Positions 34,357-43,045 of a stretch of 59,015 nucleotides of DNA are shown one piece after another. Position 1 is the first letter of the stretch. Each line of letters begins with the position of its first letter. A program made the position numbers and the translations under genes. Origin of the DNA: an uncultured Bacteroidales bacterium (GTDB lineage Bacteria; Bacteroidota; Bacteroidia; Bacteroidales; Paludibacteraceae); assembly GCA_902771935.1 (NCBI GenBank), contig CACXYM010000011.1:1-59015 (forward strand), written 5' to 3'. The notes under the pieces are model-generated. The model did no database searches. It had not been told where the DNA came from and saw only the letters and a list, made by a program, of their open reading frames with translations.

Positions 34357-35415
34357 TTATTTTTCTTTTTTGGGGATTGGTTTATTGAATCTTTTTTGTC
34401 TTTGTGTCCATCTGTCACGAGCGTACGCTTGCATGTCCGCAATTTCGTCGTTTTCGTCGATGATCTCGAGTCCGAAGATGGTCTCGATGACGTCCTCGAG
34501 CGTGAGGATTCCTCTGAAACAACCGTAGTCGTCGATGACGACTCCAATCTGCGATTTGAGTTTGAGCATCCGGTCGAAGATATCCCCAATAGTAGCCTCC
34601 TCGTTAAACATAGGGAGCGGTCGCTTGATCTCTCCGAGCGTCATATTGAACTTATCCTCAGTGAGGTTCTCCAGAGCATCGTTGCGGTGGATATAGCCGG
34701 TGATATATTCGGGTTTCTCGGCATAGACAGGAATACGAGAGAAGTGGTCGTAGCGGTCGTCGTCGTAATACTCCCGGAGAGTCATTTTCTCGGGCGCGAT
34801 AGCCGCGACGACACTGGGCGTCATGACGTCGTAGGCTTTGACCTCGTCGAGTCGCATGACGTTCCGTATGATCTTATTCTCGTCCTCCTCGATAACGCCT
34901 TCCTCTTCACCTACATTAGCGAGTGCGACGACTTCCTCCCGGCTGACGGTAGCCTCATCCGGCTCTGGGAAGAGTCGGGTGATATACTGAATGAGTAAAA
35001 CGAAGGGATACATGATCCATGTAAGGAAGGTGATAGCATTGGCGGTGAAGCCCATCATCTTCTTCCAATAGGTAGTACCGAGGGTTTTAGGTATGATCTC
35101 GGAGACGATGAGGATAAGCAAAGTGACGAGGATAGAGACAAGTCCGAACCACTTGCTTCCGAAGAGGAGTGTAGCCTGTCTGCCTATACCTGCAGCGCCG
35201 ATGGTGTTAGCGATGGTGTTGAGCGACAAGATGGCCGCAAGGGGTTTATCGGTATCGGTTTTATATTGCTTCATGCGTACAGCGGGCTTATAGCCTTCGT
35301 TCTCTCGCATGGTGATATAACTGAGGGTTGTGGACATTAGCGAGGACTCCAAAATAGAGCATAGAAAGGAAATGCCCAGCGCCAAAAATAAATAGAGTAA
35401 AAGATATAGTACCAT
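34357..35415 (-). CDS. CNNM/CorC-type transporter with CBS domains
   Basis: A 352-residue inner-membrane protein. The DUF21/CNNM domain with about three to four helices covers 1-150 (FLCSILESSLMSTTLSYI, NTIANTIGAAGIG, IIPKTLG), followed by a CBS pair at about 190-320 (VMTPSVVAAIAPEKMTLREY, GVVIDDYGCFRGILTLEDVI). The large C-terminal CorC domain is absent. Proteins of this kind are Mg2+/Na+-linked transporters, often labelled hemolysins in older annotations. The perfect promoter at 35435-35466 stands just before it. Confidence 0.88.
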   Translation of the reverse strand: MVLYLLLYLFLALGISFLCSILESSLMSTTLSYITMRENEGYKPAVRMKQYKTDTDKPLAAILSLNTIANTIGAAGIGRQATLLFGSKWFGLVSILVTLLILIVSEIIPKTLGTTYWKKMMGFTANAITFLTWIMYPFVLLIQYITRLFPEPDEATVSREEVVALANVGEEEGVIEEDENKIIRNVMRLDEVKAYDVMTPSVVAAIAPEKMTLREYYDDDRYDHFSRIPVYAEKPEYITGYIHRNDALENLTEDKFNMTLGEIKRPLPMFNEEATIGDIFDRMLKLKSQIGVVIDDYGCFRGILTLEDVIETIFGLEIIDENDEIADMQAYARDRWTQRQKRFNKPIPKKEK

Positions 35416-35434
35416 AAAATTATCAAAAATCGCG

Positions 35435-35466
35435 CAAAGGTACTACAATTTTTGCATGTATGCAAA
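35435..35466 (-). promoter_or_regulatory. promoter of the CNNM transporter transcript
   Basis: Minus strand: TTTG (35466-35463), 20 bp, TACCTTTG (35442-35435). The inverted repeat TTTTTGCAT-GT-ATGCAAAAA (35449-35468) covers the -33 box and the upstream half of the spacer. Confidence 0.9.
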
Positions 35467-35501
35467 AAAAAGTGCAGAAATTTAAGAATTCCTGCACTTT
35501 T
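35467..35501 (-). terminator. terminator of the 1192-aa secreted protein gene
   Basis: Stem AAAAGTGCAG/CTGCACTTTT with a 14-base loop, 23 bases after the stop codon, followed on the minus strand by a further run of T. It directly abuts the promoter of the next gene. Confidence 0.85.
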
Positions 35502-35523
35502 AATGAGTTAGCAAATTAGCGAA

Positions 35524-38500
35524 TTAACGGACGCGTCGTCCCATGATATCGAATGAGCCGTACGGTGTATCGATCATGATGAGACCGTTACGCAGCACTT
35601 TGCGTACGGCGCCATCTTGCGACTCAGAGATAACGACTTCTTCGATATGGACATCCTTACGACGGAGAGAAGCCTGCAAGAAGAGCGGAGTCTTAGCGAA
35701 CTTATATCCGAGCGGCAGGTCGGAGTCGTTAAGCTCGTAAGAAGCCTTGTTCTCGTTGAGGTTAACGTTCCAGAGGTCGCCACGGTTGACGATAGTACCG
35801 ATAGCTTCACCTGCGGCGTTATAGGCTGTAATGACGAGCTGAGCGAGTGCAGCCTGAGCGTCGGCTATGCCGCCATCGGACGGGATATTAACGTAGGTCT
35901 GGTTGAGCTTAGCGGTAGCCACTTGCGGCACGAGATCGTTAGCGCTCTTAGCCACACGTACGTAGTACGGAGCAGCCTGAACACGCGGGTTTTTGTATAC
36001 ACCGAGCACGCTGTAGGTCTTGTTGGCTGAAGTGGTGTTCTTAAGACCATACTGTTCGTACGGATAAGCGTATGGTACGTCGTCAACGATAATAGGTGTA
36101 GTATTGGGATAGATGTAGATAGCTACATCGTCGTCACCACCGAACTCAACATAGAGCGAGTCACCTGCGGCTACTTTTACTTCCAACGACAGTACGTCGT
36201 AGGCACCATTCTTCTGGATCCAGGAAGTGCCGTTATCAAGGAAGTGATAATAAGTACTCGGAAAGACCTCGCGGTTACCGTCGAAGCTACCCTCATGCTT
36301 GAACGGCATATCTTCAGGATTCACTTTGATAGCATCGCCTGCAGCATCCTCAAGGGAGTAAACTTGGTTGACAGAGAACTCGTAAGCGAGCGTGTCTTGT
36401 GCAGACGATCTATACTGCACGCCACCGATGACGATGGTATAATCACCTGTAGCGGTAGGTTTGAAGTCGATGACTTCCCAGTATCCATCTTCTAAGGATG
36501 TTGCAGCTATTACGGTGCGGTCCGTGAAGGAACCGGACTTAGCCGGGTCGAGGACGGTAATAGCGAAGCGACTGATATTATCCTTATCGGTGCTGATGTC
36601 TCTGAGCTGGTGTGCCGTAATGAAGTAGCTTGTATTCTTCTCGAGGTGGGCCGTGTAGTAGTTTACGGTACCATAGTTGGTAGTAGAATAACCACCTATT
36701 CCTTCGTTGTTGTTACGGAAGGGATGCAGTACAGAGAGTCCGTCCTGATAGCCTTTGTTGATTTCGATAGGTTTGCCCTTGATATTGTCCGCCGGTGTTT
36801 TAGCACGCAGGTCGAGGCGAAAATCGACATTGATAGCATACTTGGAGAGAACGACCGCATAATAGTGTGTACCCGATGCATCGCCTGTGAAGGTGGTGTA
36901 GTTAAAATGGGCATTAGTAACTAAACATGAAGCAAATGGTGTTCCGTCAATGTCACCTTTGTAGATTGCAAGCTGCGCGCCCTTGAGCACATTCGGATCG
37001 TCAGCAGACTCGCCGAGAGCTTCAATGGAGTATGCGATAGGCGTATCTTCTTTGAGGACGAACTCATAGACTTTACCGATACATCCGAGCTCGTTCACGA
37101 CATCGTCCTTGGTTATTTTATCGGTGATGTGTGCATCGAGGTTGATGCGTTTGGTCTGGGTTGGTTCGTCGGATTTGCGCCCGAGGAAGAACTGATAGGT
37201 ATCCGTGAGTTTACCTCCGTACACAGGATCTACGCCGACCACAAAGAAGTATGTTTCTCCGGCGGTTAAAGAGAGGGAGGTATGAACCGGATTGCCATAT
37301 GAACTTATTTGGTTGAGAGAAGTGAGATATTCCCGATATACAAAGCAGCGGACTGCGTAGAAAGCATCATTACCGGAGTTCATTTGGAAGAATACCGTTT
37401 GATCTTCCGAGGGTTGATAGCGGAAGATATTCGCGGACACTACATTACCTCCGGCATCAAAGTCTTGGGCTTTGGAGAAGTCTCCCTCAGCGAAGAAATT
37501 GAGCGAGGTGATGTCTGTGATTTTCGGCTCTTTCGCCTTATTGATTTTGAGTGTGTATTCATCGCCGGGGTCTATAGTAAATACGAGGTAGTAGTTACCG
37601 GCTTCTAACTCCCATTCGCCTCCAGTGGAAGAGCCTTTGAGAACAAACGGGTTACCGTCTCCAGGATCCTGGTAGAGGTCAAAATTCATGGAATACTCTA
37701 ACTCGGATGAGGTAGCGTTGAACATGAGCTTGGTGTCCTCCGCGAGTGTGAAGTTATAGACGGTATAATGCCCCCATGAACTTTTGTCCGGTCCAAGACC
37801 GACAGCGTTGGCTATGAAGTCTCCCTTCTCGGTGTATGGGATATTGATCTTCTTAGCGAGTGCGGGCAGTGTTACCTCCGTACCAGCAGGTACCCTTGGT
37901 TGGCAAATGATAGCATCTGCCCAAGTACCTTTCTTGCCCTCGTTGCAGACAGTACGTACAAAGACGTGCTGGATAGCGTTCGCCTTGCCGGAGATTTTGT
38001 AGGATTTATCGGTAACGGCTTTGGCAGCTTTGTTGATTTCCGCCTCGGTAGGCGCGCATTTCTGGAGGACAGCTACTTCGTAGCTATCGGCACCGGTAGC
38101 ATCCCAAGTGACAGTATACTCGGTAGCATCGCTATTTGCAGCAAAGTCGAAACTGGTAACGAGCGCAGCGCACGGATAAGAACAGAGTTGGAAATCCTGC
38201 AGTGGTGTTCCGTCAGAGAGTTTAATCACCGTTCCGGAAGTACTCTTATATTCATATGATGCATCCTCAACATAAAGGAGTTCTTGGCCATCACCGGCAA
38301 AGATTTCGAAACTGATTTCATTGTCATACTTACCGGATATCCAAGTAACCGTAGCGGGATAGCCGTTAGAGTGATATTCCGCCCAGCCTTCCTTACCATT
38401 TTCGAGGGTGAATGTTTTTGTTACGCCGTTCTCCTGGATAGCAATTTCGGCGCCGTTCCACCCGTCGCCATATGAGTCCCACATATGTACAAGATATCCG

Positions 38501-39102
38501 CACGGAGCGATATTAGACCTAGGTATGAATTGGAGCGTGAAGACTTCCGGAGACATATGGTCTGCATCGGTACCACCTTGGAGGTGTGCATAGTAGGTAC
38601 GACCAGCCTCCAAGCCGGACACTTCCTGCTCGGTTTTGGTGGTGCTGTAGGCATTTTTCCAGTAAGCGGGGTTACCGGCTTCCGCTTTTTCAGAAATCAT
38701 GAGTCGGAAAGCCTTGAAGTCACCGGACTGATCCTCCCAAACGATTTTAGCAGCCGAGCCATCGCCGACCCAGCGTGTTTGGAACTTGAAGCCGGGCTGG
38801 TACATAGCGGGTTGGGTAACGGTGTACACGCCGTCAACGAAATCCGAAGCGTTCAAGGTCTTGGAACTTGACCAATTCTTTTGGTCGTTAGTCGAGAAGC
38901 GCCAACTCGGGTTAGCCGAGAAGTTGACAATGAGTGTTTTGCCTAACTCCACATCACCGCCTGTAAACGGGCTACCATTGTAGGAAGCGGTCCAGGTGCA
39001 GTGGGGCATGTCAGCAAACTTAACGGTGTACGCTGCCTGTACATTAGCAACCATCACCCACGCGGCAACCAGTGCCACGAAAAAAGATAGTTTTCTTTTC
39101 AT
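35524..39102 (-). CDS. large secreted multi-domain protein with C-terminal tail
   Basis: A 1192-residue secreted protein. ATG 39102 gives the signal peptide MKRKLSFFVALVAAWVMVANVQA; earlier in-frame codons lie in the promoter. It has a fibronectin-III-like segment (about residues 115-190), a DSYGDGWNG-containing beta domain (about 210-320), another fibronectin-III-like unit (about 330-415), and several pre-peptidase C-terminal-like beta sandwiches to about 1040. It ends in LRNGLIMIDTPYGSFDIMGR, the tail shared with other secreted proteins here. No protease or glycosidase motif was found, so an adhesive or structural role at the cell surface is the cautious reading. Confidence 0.8.
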   Translation of the reverse strand: MKRKLSFFVALVAAWVMVANVQAAYTVKFADMPHCTWTASYNGSPFTGGDVELGKTLIVNFSANPSWRFSTNDQKNWSSSKTLNASDFVDGVYTVTQPAMYQPGFKFQTRWVGDGSAAKIVWEDQSGDFKAFRLMISEKAEAGNPAYWKNAYSTTKTEQEVSGLEAGRTYYAHLQGGTDADHMSPEVFTLQFIPRSNIAPCGYLVHMWDSYGDGWNGAEIAIQENGVTKTFTLENGKEGWAEYHSNGYPATVTWISGKYDNEISFEIFAGDGQELLYVEDASYEYKSTSGTVIKLSDGTPLQDFQLCSYPCAALVTSFDFAANSDATEYTVTWDATGADSYEVAVLQKCAPTEAEINKAAKAVTDKSYKISGKANAIQHVFVRTVCNEGKKGTWADAIICQPRVPAGTEVTLPALAKKINIPYTEKGDFIANAVGLGPDKSSWGHYTVYNFTLAEDTKLMFNATSSELEYSMNFDLYQDPGDGNPFVLKGSSTGGEWELEAGNYYLVFTIDPGDEYTLKINKAKEPKITDITSLNFFAEGDFSKAQDFDAGGNVVSANIFRYQPSEDQTVFFQMNSGNDAFYAVRCFVYREYLTSLNQISSYGNPVHTSLSLTAGETYFFVVGVDPVYGGKLTDTYQFFLGRKSDEPTQTKRINLDAHITDKITKDDVVNELGCIGKVYEFVLKEDTPIAYSIEALGESADDPNVLKGAQLAIYKGDIDGTPFASCLVTNAHFNYTTFTGDASGTHYYAVVLSKYAINVDFRLDLRAKTPADNIKGKPIEINKGYQDGLSVLHPFRNNNEGIGGYSTTNYGTVNYYTAHLEKNTSYFITAHQLRDISTDKDNISRFAITVLDPAKSGSFTDRTVIAATSLEDGYWEVIDFKPTATGDYTIVIGGVQYRSSAQDTLAYEFSVNQVYSLEDAAGDAIKVNPEDMPFKHEGSFDGNREVFPSTYYHFLDNGTSWIQKNGAYDVLSLEVKVAAGDSLYVEFGGDDDVAIYIYPNTTPIIVDDVPYAYPYEQYGLKNTTSANKTYSVLGVYKNPRVQAAPYYVRVAKSANDLVPQVATAKLNQTYVNIPSDGGIADAQAALAQLVITAYNAAGEAIGTIVNRGDLWNVNLNENKASYELNDSDLPLGYKFAKTPLFLQASLRRKDVHIEEVVISESQDGAVRKVLRNGLIMIDTPYGSFDIMGRRVR

Positions 39103-39165
39103 ACGATTAAACATTAAATTGGTTAATTTATAACGATTTGTGTTATATATTCCTAAATTACCGCG

Positions 39166-39197
39166 CAAAATTACTGCTTTTTTTGCATATATGCAAA
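39166..39197 (-). promoter_or_regulatory. promoter of the 1192-aa secreted protein
   Basis: Minus strand: TTTG (39197-39194), 20 bp, TAATTTTG (39173-39166). The perfect 16-bp palindrome TTTGCATATATGCAAA (39182-39197) begins with the -33 box. Confidence 0.9.
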
Positions 39198-39210
39198 TAA
39201 ATTAGAAAAA

Positions 39211-39236
39211 AAATGCAGAAAAGATTACTTTCCTGC
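39211..39236 (-). terminator. terminator overlapping the acyltransferase stop codon
   Basis: Stem TGCAGAAAAG/CTTTCCTGCA (one mismatch, loop ATTA), followed on the minus strand by T8. The stop codon of the acyltransferase gene (39225-39227) lies inside the hairpin, so the last codons are part of the terminator. Confidence 0.75.
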
Positions 39237-39887
39237 ACATTGTGGGTTGTTATACCATTCTTCGAGTCGCTCGTTGAACTCGCGTCGTGTTAGTGTTTTT
39301 GCCCAGTTTCGCACATCGTCCGTATGGTCCTCAAAGTGCAACGTGACCGTTCTGCGCCACTTCCATTTTTTTGGTTTGAGTTTAGACCATTTGCTGGACT
39401 CGAGTCCTCGCATGTGGCAGAATATAACTCTCACGCCTTCAGGCAGTTCTCTGCATACTTCGTACGCCATTCGTCGGTTGCCGATGATCTCTTTATCAAC
39501 GGTTTTGACGTGTCCGGAAGGATAGAAGCATATTTGTTTTCCTGCCGCGAGGCTATCGAGTGCGATACGGCTGAGTTGTCCCGCCACCGCCGCTCCTTCT
39601 TCGCGGCTCATAGCACTTTTGTTGAGGTCCGGCACCTCGATGGCATCGGCTTTACGTACGACCCAACCGGCGATTTTCTGCCGCATAAAGGCTTCGTCCA
39701 CCATGGGGCAGATAGGTACGTCCCAGAACTCGGAGAAGAGAATAAGCGGGTCGATATAGGCGGTGTGATTGGGTAAAACGAGATGGATGCTCTTGTCCCG
39801 CAGCAGCTCTTCGCCCGTAACTCGGATGTCGTAATGACAATGGAGCAGGAACTTAAATATTTTTCCTAAGAAATATCGGTCAATCAT
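39225..39887 (-). CDS. 1-acylglycerol-3-phosphate acyltransferase-like protein
   Basis: PlsC-family acyltransferase, 220 residues. The catalytic HxxxxD motif appears in LVLPNHTAYIDPLILFSE, with the substrate-binding segments ICFYPSGHVKT and EGVRVIFCHMRGL further on. It should acylate lysophosphatidic acid or a related lipid at the membrane. ATG 39887 overlaps the stop of the PAQR gene as ATGA; an open frame extending 59 codons upstream only runs through that neighbour in another frame. The C-terminal residues NPQCAGK are encoded within the terminator stem. Confidence 0.85.
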   Translation of the reverse strand: MIDRYFLGKIFKFLLHCHYDIRVTGEELLRDKSIHLVLPNHTAYIDPLILFSEFWDVPICPMVDEAFMRQKIAGWVVRKADAIEVPDLNKSAMSREEGAAVAGQLSRIALDSLAAGKQICFYPSGHVKTVDKEIIGNRRMAYEVCRELPEGVRVIFCHMRGLESSKWSKLKPKKWKWRRTVTLHFEDHTDDVRNWAKTLTRREFNERLEEWYNNPQCAGK

Positions 39888-40510
39888 AGTAGTATCAAGT
39901 AAGTTGCCATAGTGTGAGAAAATGCGCCGAGTGTGATGAAGATGTGCCAAATAGCGTGCCAGTAAGGGTGCTTTTCGTCGCCATGGAAGAAATAAGCTCC
40001 CACGGTATAGAAGACGCCTTCCGCCACAATCCACCAGAAGGCTTCGTGCGGCATATTGAGCCACATGGGTTTGAGGATTAACAGCGCCACCCAGCCCATA
40101 GCGAGGTAGAGGATAAGGGATAGATTCGGGTACTTACCGAGGGCTATTACCTTACCGAAAATACCAGCCGCGACGCAAGTCCAGAGGAAAATAAACAGCG
40201 TCCAGCCTACCCAACCGCCCACCACATACAGGCAAATGAGGGAATAGGACCCTGCAATCATGAAATAGATAGCGATATGGTCAAGAATGCGTAGTCTTGT
40301 TTTGATAGTGGGCTCTTGCACAGCGTGGTAGAAGGTAGAAGCAGCAAACATCTGCACCAACCCGAGGAGAAAGAGAAGAGTGCCGGAGAGTGCAAAGGAA
40401 TTAAGCGCTAATGCCATACGCACCAGCGGCTTAATCACAAAAAATGACCCGATAAGCGGAAAAAGATGGGTCAGCGTGTTAGCTACCTCTTCACTGGACC
40501 AACGCTTCAT
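39884..40510 (-). CDS. hemolysin III/PAQR family membrane protein
   Basis: A 208-residue, seven-helix membrane protein of the PAQR/hemolysin III family. It starts with SSEEVANTLTHLFPLIG and keeps the conserved metal-site residues: FAASTFYHAV, LRILDHIAIYFMIAGSY, and HPYWHAIWHIFITLGAFSH. Bacterial members affect membrane fluidity or act as putative metal-dependent hydrolases; function is not settled. It sits between a PepSY-like lipoprotein gene (one-base overlap) and a PlsC acyltransferase (ATGA overlap), a context that fits lipid homeostasis. Confidence 0.88.
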   Translation of the reverse strand: MKRWSSEEVANTLTHLFPLIGSFFVIKPLVRMALALNSFALSGTLLFLLGLVQMFAASTFYHAVQEPTIKTRLRILDHIAIYFMIAGSYSLICLYVVGGWVGWTLFIFLWTCVAAGIFGKVIALGKYPNLSLILYLAMGWVALLILKPMWLNMPHEAFWWIVAEGVFYTVGAYFFHGDEKHPYWHAIWHIFITLGAFSHTMATYLILL

Positions 40511-40947
40511 TAATCATCGACACCAATAAAATCGTAGCGGCGATTGAAACGGAGTTCGAGTTTATTGTTCAACTCTGCCTTCCATCCGCCATCTTCTGCG
40601 CCCCACTCAACGATGAAAGCTTGCGGGAACTGCGCTTTCACCTGCTGGCGCACGATTTCGGGAACGAGCGCTTCCGGTACGGCCTGGAACTTACAGTCCA
40701 CTTTCTTGAGCACGCCGTCGCTCTTGAACTTGAGTTCAGATCCGTCGGTCAAGCGCACTTCGTACTCGTTGCCAAACAGCTCTCTGTCAAGCAGCACGTA
40801 GCTAACGGTTTCCACGTTAAAATTAGCTTTCACTGTCTGCTGAGCCGCTGCGGGGAGTTGCTCAAAAGTGATGATTTGATCGTTGTCTGCGCAAGCATTC
40901 AAGCTGCACATCATTACTGCCATAATGGCTACATAAAATATACGCAT
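40510..40947 (-). CDS. PepSY-like lipoprotein
   Basis: A 145-residue predicted lipoprotein. The signal peptide ends in CSLNAC with Cys19 as the lipidation site (L-N-A-C). The mature part holds two repeats of the PepSY-like/DUF2874 fold common in Bacteroidota: FEQLPAAAQQTVKANFNVET then VRLTDGSELKFKSDGV, and VPEIVRQQVKAQFPQAFIVE then ELNNKLELRF. These periplasmic domains may inhibit proteases or bind other proteins; no specific role is known. It is the first gene of a three-gene transcript from the promoter at 40977. Confidence 0.8.
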   Translation of the reverse strand: MRIFYVAIMAVMMCSLNACADNDQIITFEQLPAAAQQTVKANFNVETVSYVLLDRELFGNEYEVRLTDGSELKFKSDGVLKKVDCKFQAVPEALVPEIVRQQVKAQFPQAFIVEWGAEDGGWKAELNNKLELRFNRRYDFIGVDD

Positions 40948-40976
40948 AATCCTATATATTTATAGCAATTCGGCTG

Positions 40977-41007
40977 CAAAGGTACACTTTTTTTTGGATA
41001 GTACAAA
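40977..41007 (-). promoter_or_regulatory. promoter of the PepSY-PAQR-PlsC genes
   Basis: Minus strand: TTTG (41007-41004), 19 bp, TACCTTTG (40984-40977). It interleaves with the divergent rlmN promoter. Confidence 0.8.
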
Positions 41008-41024
41008 ATTTTTCACTACTTTTG
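40993..41024 (+). promoter_or_regulatory. promoter of rlmN
   Basis: TTTG (40993-40996), 20 bp, TACTTTTG (41017-41024). The in-frame TTG at 41022 is part of the -7 box, which excludes it as a start codon. Confidence 0.87.
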
Positions 41025-41039
41025 CGCAAAAATAATAAT

Positions 41040-42080
41040 GTGGAGACTCTTTTAGGTAAAAACCTGGCAGAATTGCAAGCGGTGGCAGCCGCAGTAGGTT
41101 TGCCCCGTTTTGCAGGCAAACAGTTGGCAGAATGGCTGTATGTGCGTCGTGTCACTTCGTTTGACGAAATGACTAATATTTCGTTGAAGGGTCGTGAGTC
41201 GTTACGTGCCGCCTACTCTATTGGCCGTCATGATCCGATAGCTCAAGCCACATCGGCGGACGGGACGGTGAAATATCTGTTTGAGGTGGAGATAGCCGGC
41301 ACGAAGCAGCATATAGAGACCGTTTATCTGCCGGAAGATGACCGCGCAACACTATGCGTCTCGACTCAAGCGGGCTGCAAGATGGGCTGCCGCTTCTGCA
41401 TGACCGGTACACTGGGTTTCCACGGCCAACTGTCTGCCGGAGAAATACTGAACCAAGTATTCAGTATTCAGTGCTCAGCAGTCAGCAATCAGCTGCCGGA
41501 CTTAACCAACCTTGTACTGATGGGTGAAGGAGAGCCGATGGACAATATAGACAACGTACTCCGTTCGCTGGAGATACTGACGTCTTCATATGGTTGCGGA
41601 TGGAGTCCGAAGCGTATCACGGTGTCAACGGTAGGTGTATTGGACGGTTTACGTCGTTTTCTAAACGAGAGTGAATGCCACTTGGCGATATCGCTGCATA
41701 ATCCTTTTGGGTCAGAGCGTGCGGCGATTATGCCTTCCGAGAAAGCGTGGCCTATACGTGACGTGATGGCCCTTCTTCGCGAGTATGACTGGAGTCACCA
41801 GCGGCGTGTGTCGTTCGAATATATCTGCTGGGGAACGCAGAACACAACGATTAAGCACGCAAAAGAATTGCTTCGGATACTGAACGGCTTGGAGTGCCGA
41901 GTGAACCTGATACGTTTCCACGCAGGTGTAGATAAAGAATTTGCCGCTTCAGACGAACGGCAAATGGTTTGGCTGCGCGATTATTTGTCGGAGCACGGAG
42001 TGACGACGACTATACGCAAATCGCGAGGGGAAGATATCTTAGCAGCCTGCGGAATGCTGGTTAATTCGTTGAGCGTTTAG
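41040..42080 (+). CDS. rlmN: 23S rRNA/tRNA adenine-C2 methyltransferase
   Basis: RlmN, 346 residues, methylates A2503 of 23S rRNA and A37 of some tRNAs using a radical-SAM ping-pong mechanism. Radical-SAM cluster CKMGCRFC (Cys113, 117, 120), the MGEGEP motif, TVSTVG, and the mechanistic cysteine in ILAACGML near the C-terminus. The start is GTG 41040, the first plausible in-frame start after the transcription start (VETLLGKNLAELQ). The segment SIQCSAVSNQ between GEILNQVF and LPDLTNLVLMG is encoded by a perfect heptad array. Its last codons overlap the convergent DUF4293 gene by 4 bases. Confidence 0.93.
   Translation: METLLGKNLAELQAVAAAVGLPRFAGKQLAEWLYVRRVTSFDEMTNISLKGRESLRAAYSIGRHDPIAQATSADGTVKYLFEVEIAGTKQHIETVYLPEDDRATLCVSTQAGCKMGCRFCMTGTLGFHGQLSAGEILNQVFSIQCSAVSNQLPDLTNLVLMGEGEPMDNIDNVLRSLEILTSSYGCGWSPKRITVSTVGVLDGLRRFLNESECHLAISLHNPFGSERAAIMPSEKAWPIRDVMALLREYDWSHQRRVSFEYICWGTQNTTIKHAKELLRILNGLECRVNLIRFHAGVDKEFAASDERQMVWLRDYLSEHGVTTTIRKSRGEDILAACGMLVNSLSV
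41461..41495. repeat. heptad array inside rlmN
   Basis: TCAGTAT TCAGTGC TCAGCAG TCAGCAA TCAGCTG: five units exactly 7 apart, with the constant TCAG and three variable bases. It encodes a non-conserved loop in the radical-SAM barrel. Confidence 0.85.
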
Positions 42081-42517
42081 CGGATTCTGTCGGCAGCACG
42101 GACTAAGGCTTCGTCCTTAAGGATACGGCGCGTTGCGCCAAGGGTTAACACAAAGCATATCAACGGAATACAAGCCCAGAAAGTGATGTGCCACTCTTCC
42201 GCGAAATTCATCTTCGCAAACCAAATATACATGAATAGAATGCCGTAGTACCCGAGGCATAAGATTGCTAGGAAGATATTCAGACGCGCTTGTAGGATAC
42301 GCTTTTTAAACAGGAAGATATCCACAAAAGCTAAAGCCGGAATCAGAATCGTCGTGAGGGCGAGTCCCCAAATGCCTTCCAAAGGCACATGGCTAAAAGC
42401 AGAGAGTTCATACACATGGAACTCGTTCGTTACCAACTCGGCAACAGGTAGCCAAATCAAAGCTATACCAAGTGCCACTATTCCTAACAAATATAAGGTT
42501 TGTATTCGCTGTATCAT
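42077..42517 (-). CDS. DUF4293 membrane protein
   Basis: A 146-residue membrane protein with four hydrophobic helices, matching the Bacteroidota-specific DUF4293 family. It starts [17 protein letters not shown] and ends in a basic tail after the last helix ([15 protein letters not shown]). Function is unknown. It is the last gene of the long minus-strand transcript and overlaps wbpD-like by ATGA; its 3' end overlaps convergent rlmN by four bases. Confidence 0.85.
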   Translation of the reverse strand: MIQRIQTLYLLGIVALGIALIWLPVAELVTNEFHVYELSAFSHVPLEGIWGLALTTILIPALAFVDIFLFKKRILQARLNIFLAILCLGYYGILFMYIWFAKMNFAEEWHITFWACIPLICFVLTLGATRRILKDEALVRAADRIR

Positions 42518-43029
42518 TTCATTGCTTCTTCTAACGTTTCACATTTATCTCCGTTGGCATTAACCCAGCCGATTTGTTTAGCGGGGTTTCCAACCATCAG
42601 GGCGTAAGCCGGTACATCTTTGGTCACGACCGAACCGGCACCGATAAGGCAGTATTCGCCTAAGGTATGCCCGCAAACGATAGTGGCATTCGCACCGACA
42701 GAGGCACCTTTTTTAATGATTGTCTCTCGGTACTCATGCTTACGGCTGACGGCAGCACGCGGGTTGATGACATTGGTAAAAACCATCGACGGACCGAGGA
42801 AGACATCATCCTCGCAACGCACTCCTGTATAGACAGATACATTATTCTGTATCTTGCAATTGCGCCCCAGAACCACGTCCGGCGAGATAACTACATTCTG
42901 CCCGATATTGCAGTCCTCACCGATGACGCAACCCGACATGATATGACTGAAATGCCATATCTTCGTACCTTTACCTATTTGACAATTGTCGTCCACATAA
43001 GACGACTCGTGAACAAAGTATTCTGCCAT
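42514..43029 (-). CDS. hexapeptide-repeat sugar N-acetyltransferase, WbpD-like
   Basis: A 171-residue left-handed beta-helix acyltransferase. It resembles WbpD/WlbB, which acetylates the 3-amino group of UDP-2-acetamido-3-amino-glucuronate for O-antigen synthesis: [70 protein letters not shown]. No dehydrogenase or aminotransferase partner (WbpB/WbpE) is nearby, so the exact sugar is uncertain. It stands between rseP (16 bp upstream) and DUF4293. Confidence 0.85.
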   Translation of the reverse strand: MAEYFVHESSYVDDNCQIGKGTKIWHFSHIMSGCVIGEDCNIGQNVVISPDVVLGRNCKIQNNVSVYTGVRCEDDVFLGPSMVFTNVINPRAAVSRKHEYRETIIKKGASVGANATIVCGHTLGEYCLIGAGSVVTKDVPAYALMVGNPAKQIGWVNANGDKCETLEEAMK

Positions 43030-43045
43030 AAATCACAAATGCTTT

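Noticed and set aside
39103-39168. Upstream start codons for the 1192-aa secreted protein
   Set aside because: The first lies within the -7 box (39166-39173); ATG 39102 yields a standard signal peptide.
39887-40064. 59-codon N-terminal extension of the PlsC-like gene
   Set aside because: It overlaps the PAQR gene in another frame; the ATGA junction at 39884-39887 gives a natural coupled start just before the acyltransferase homology.
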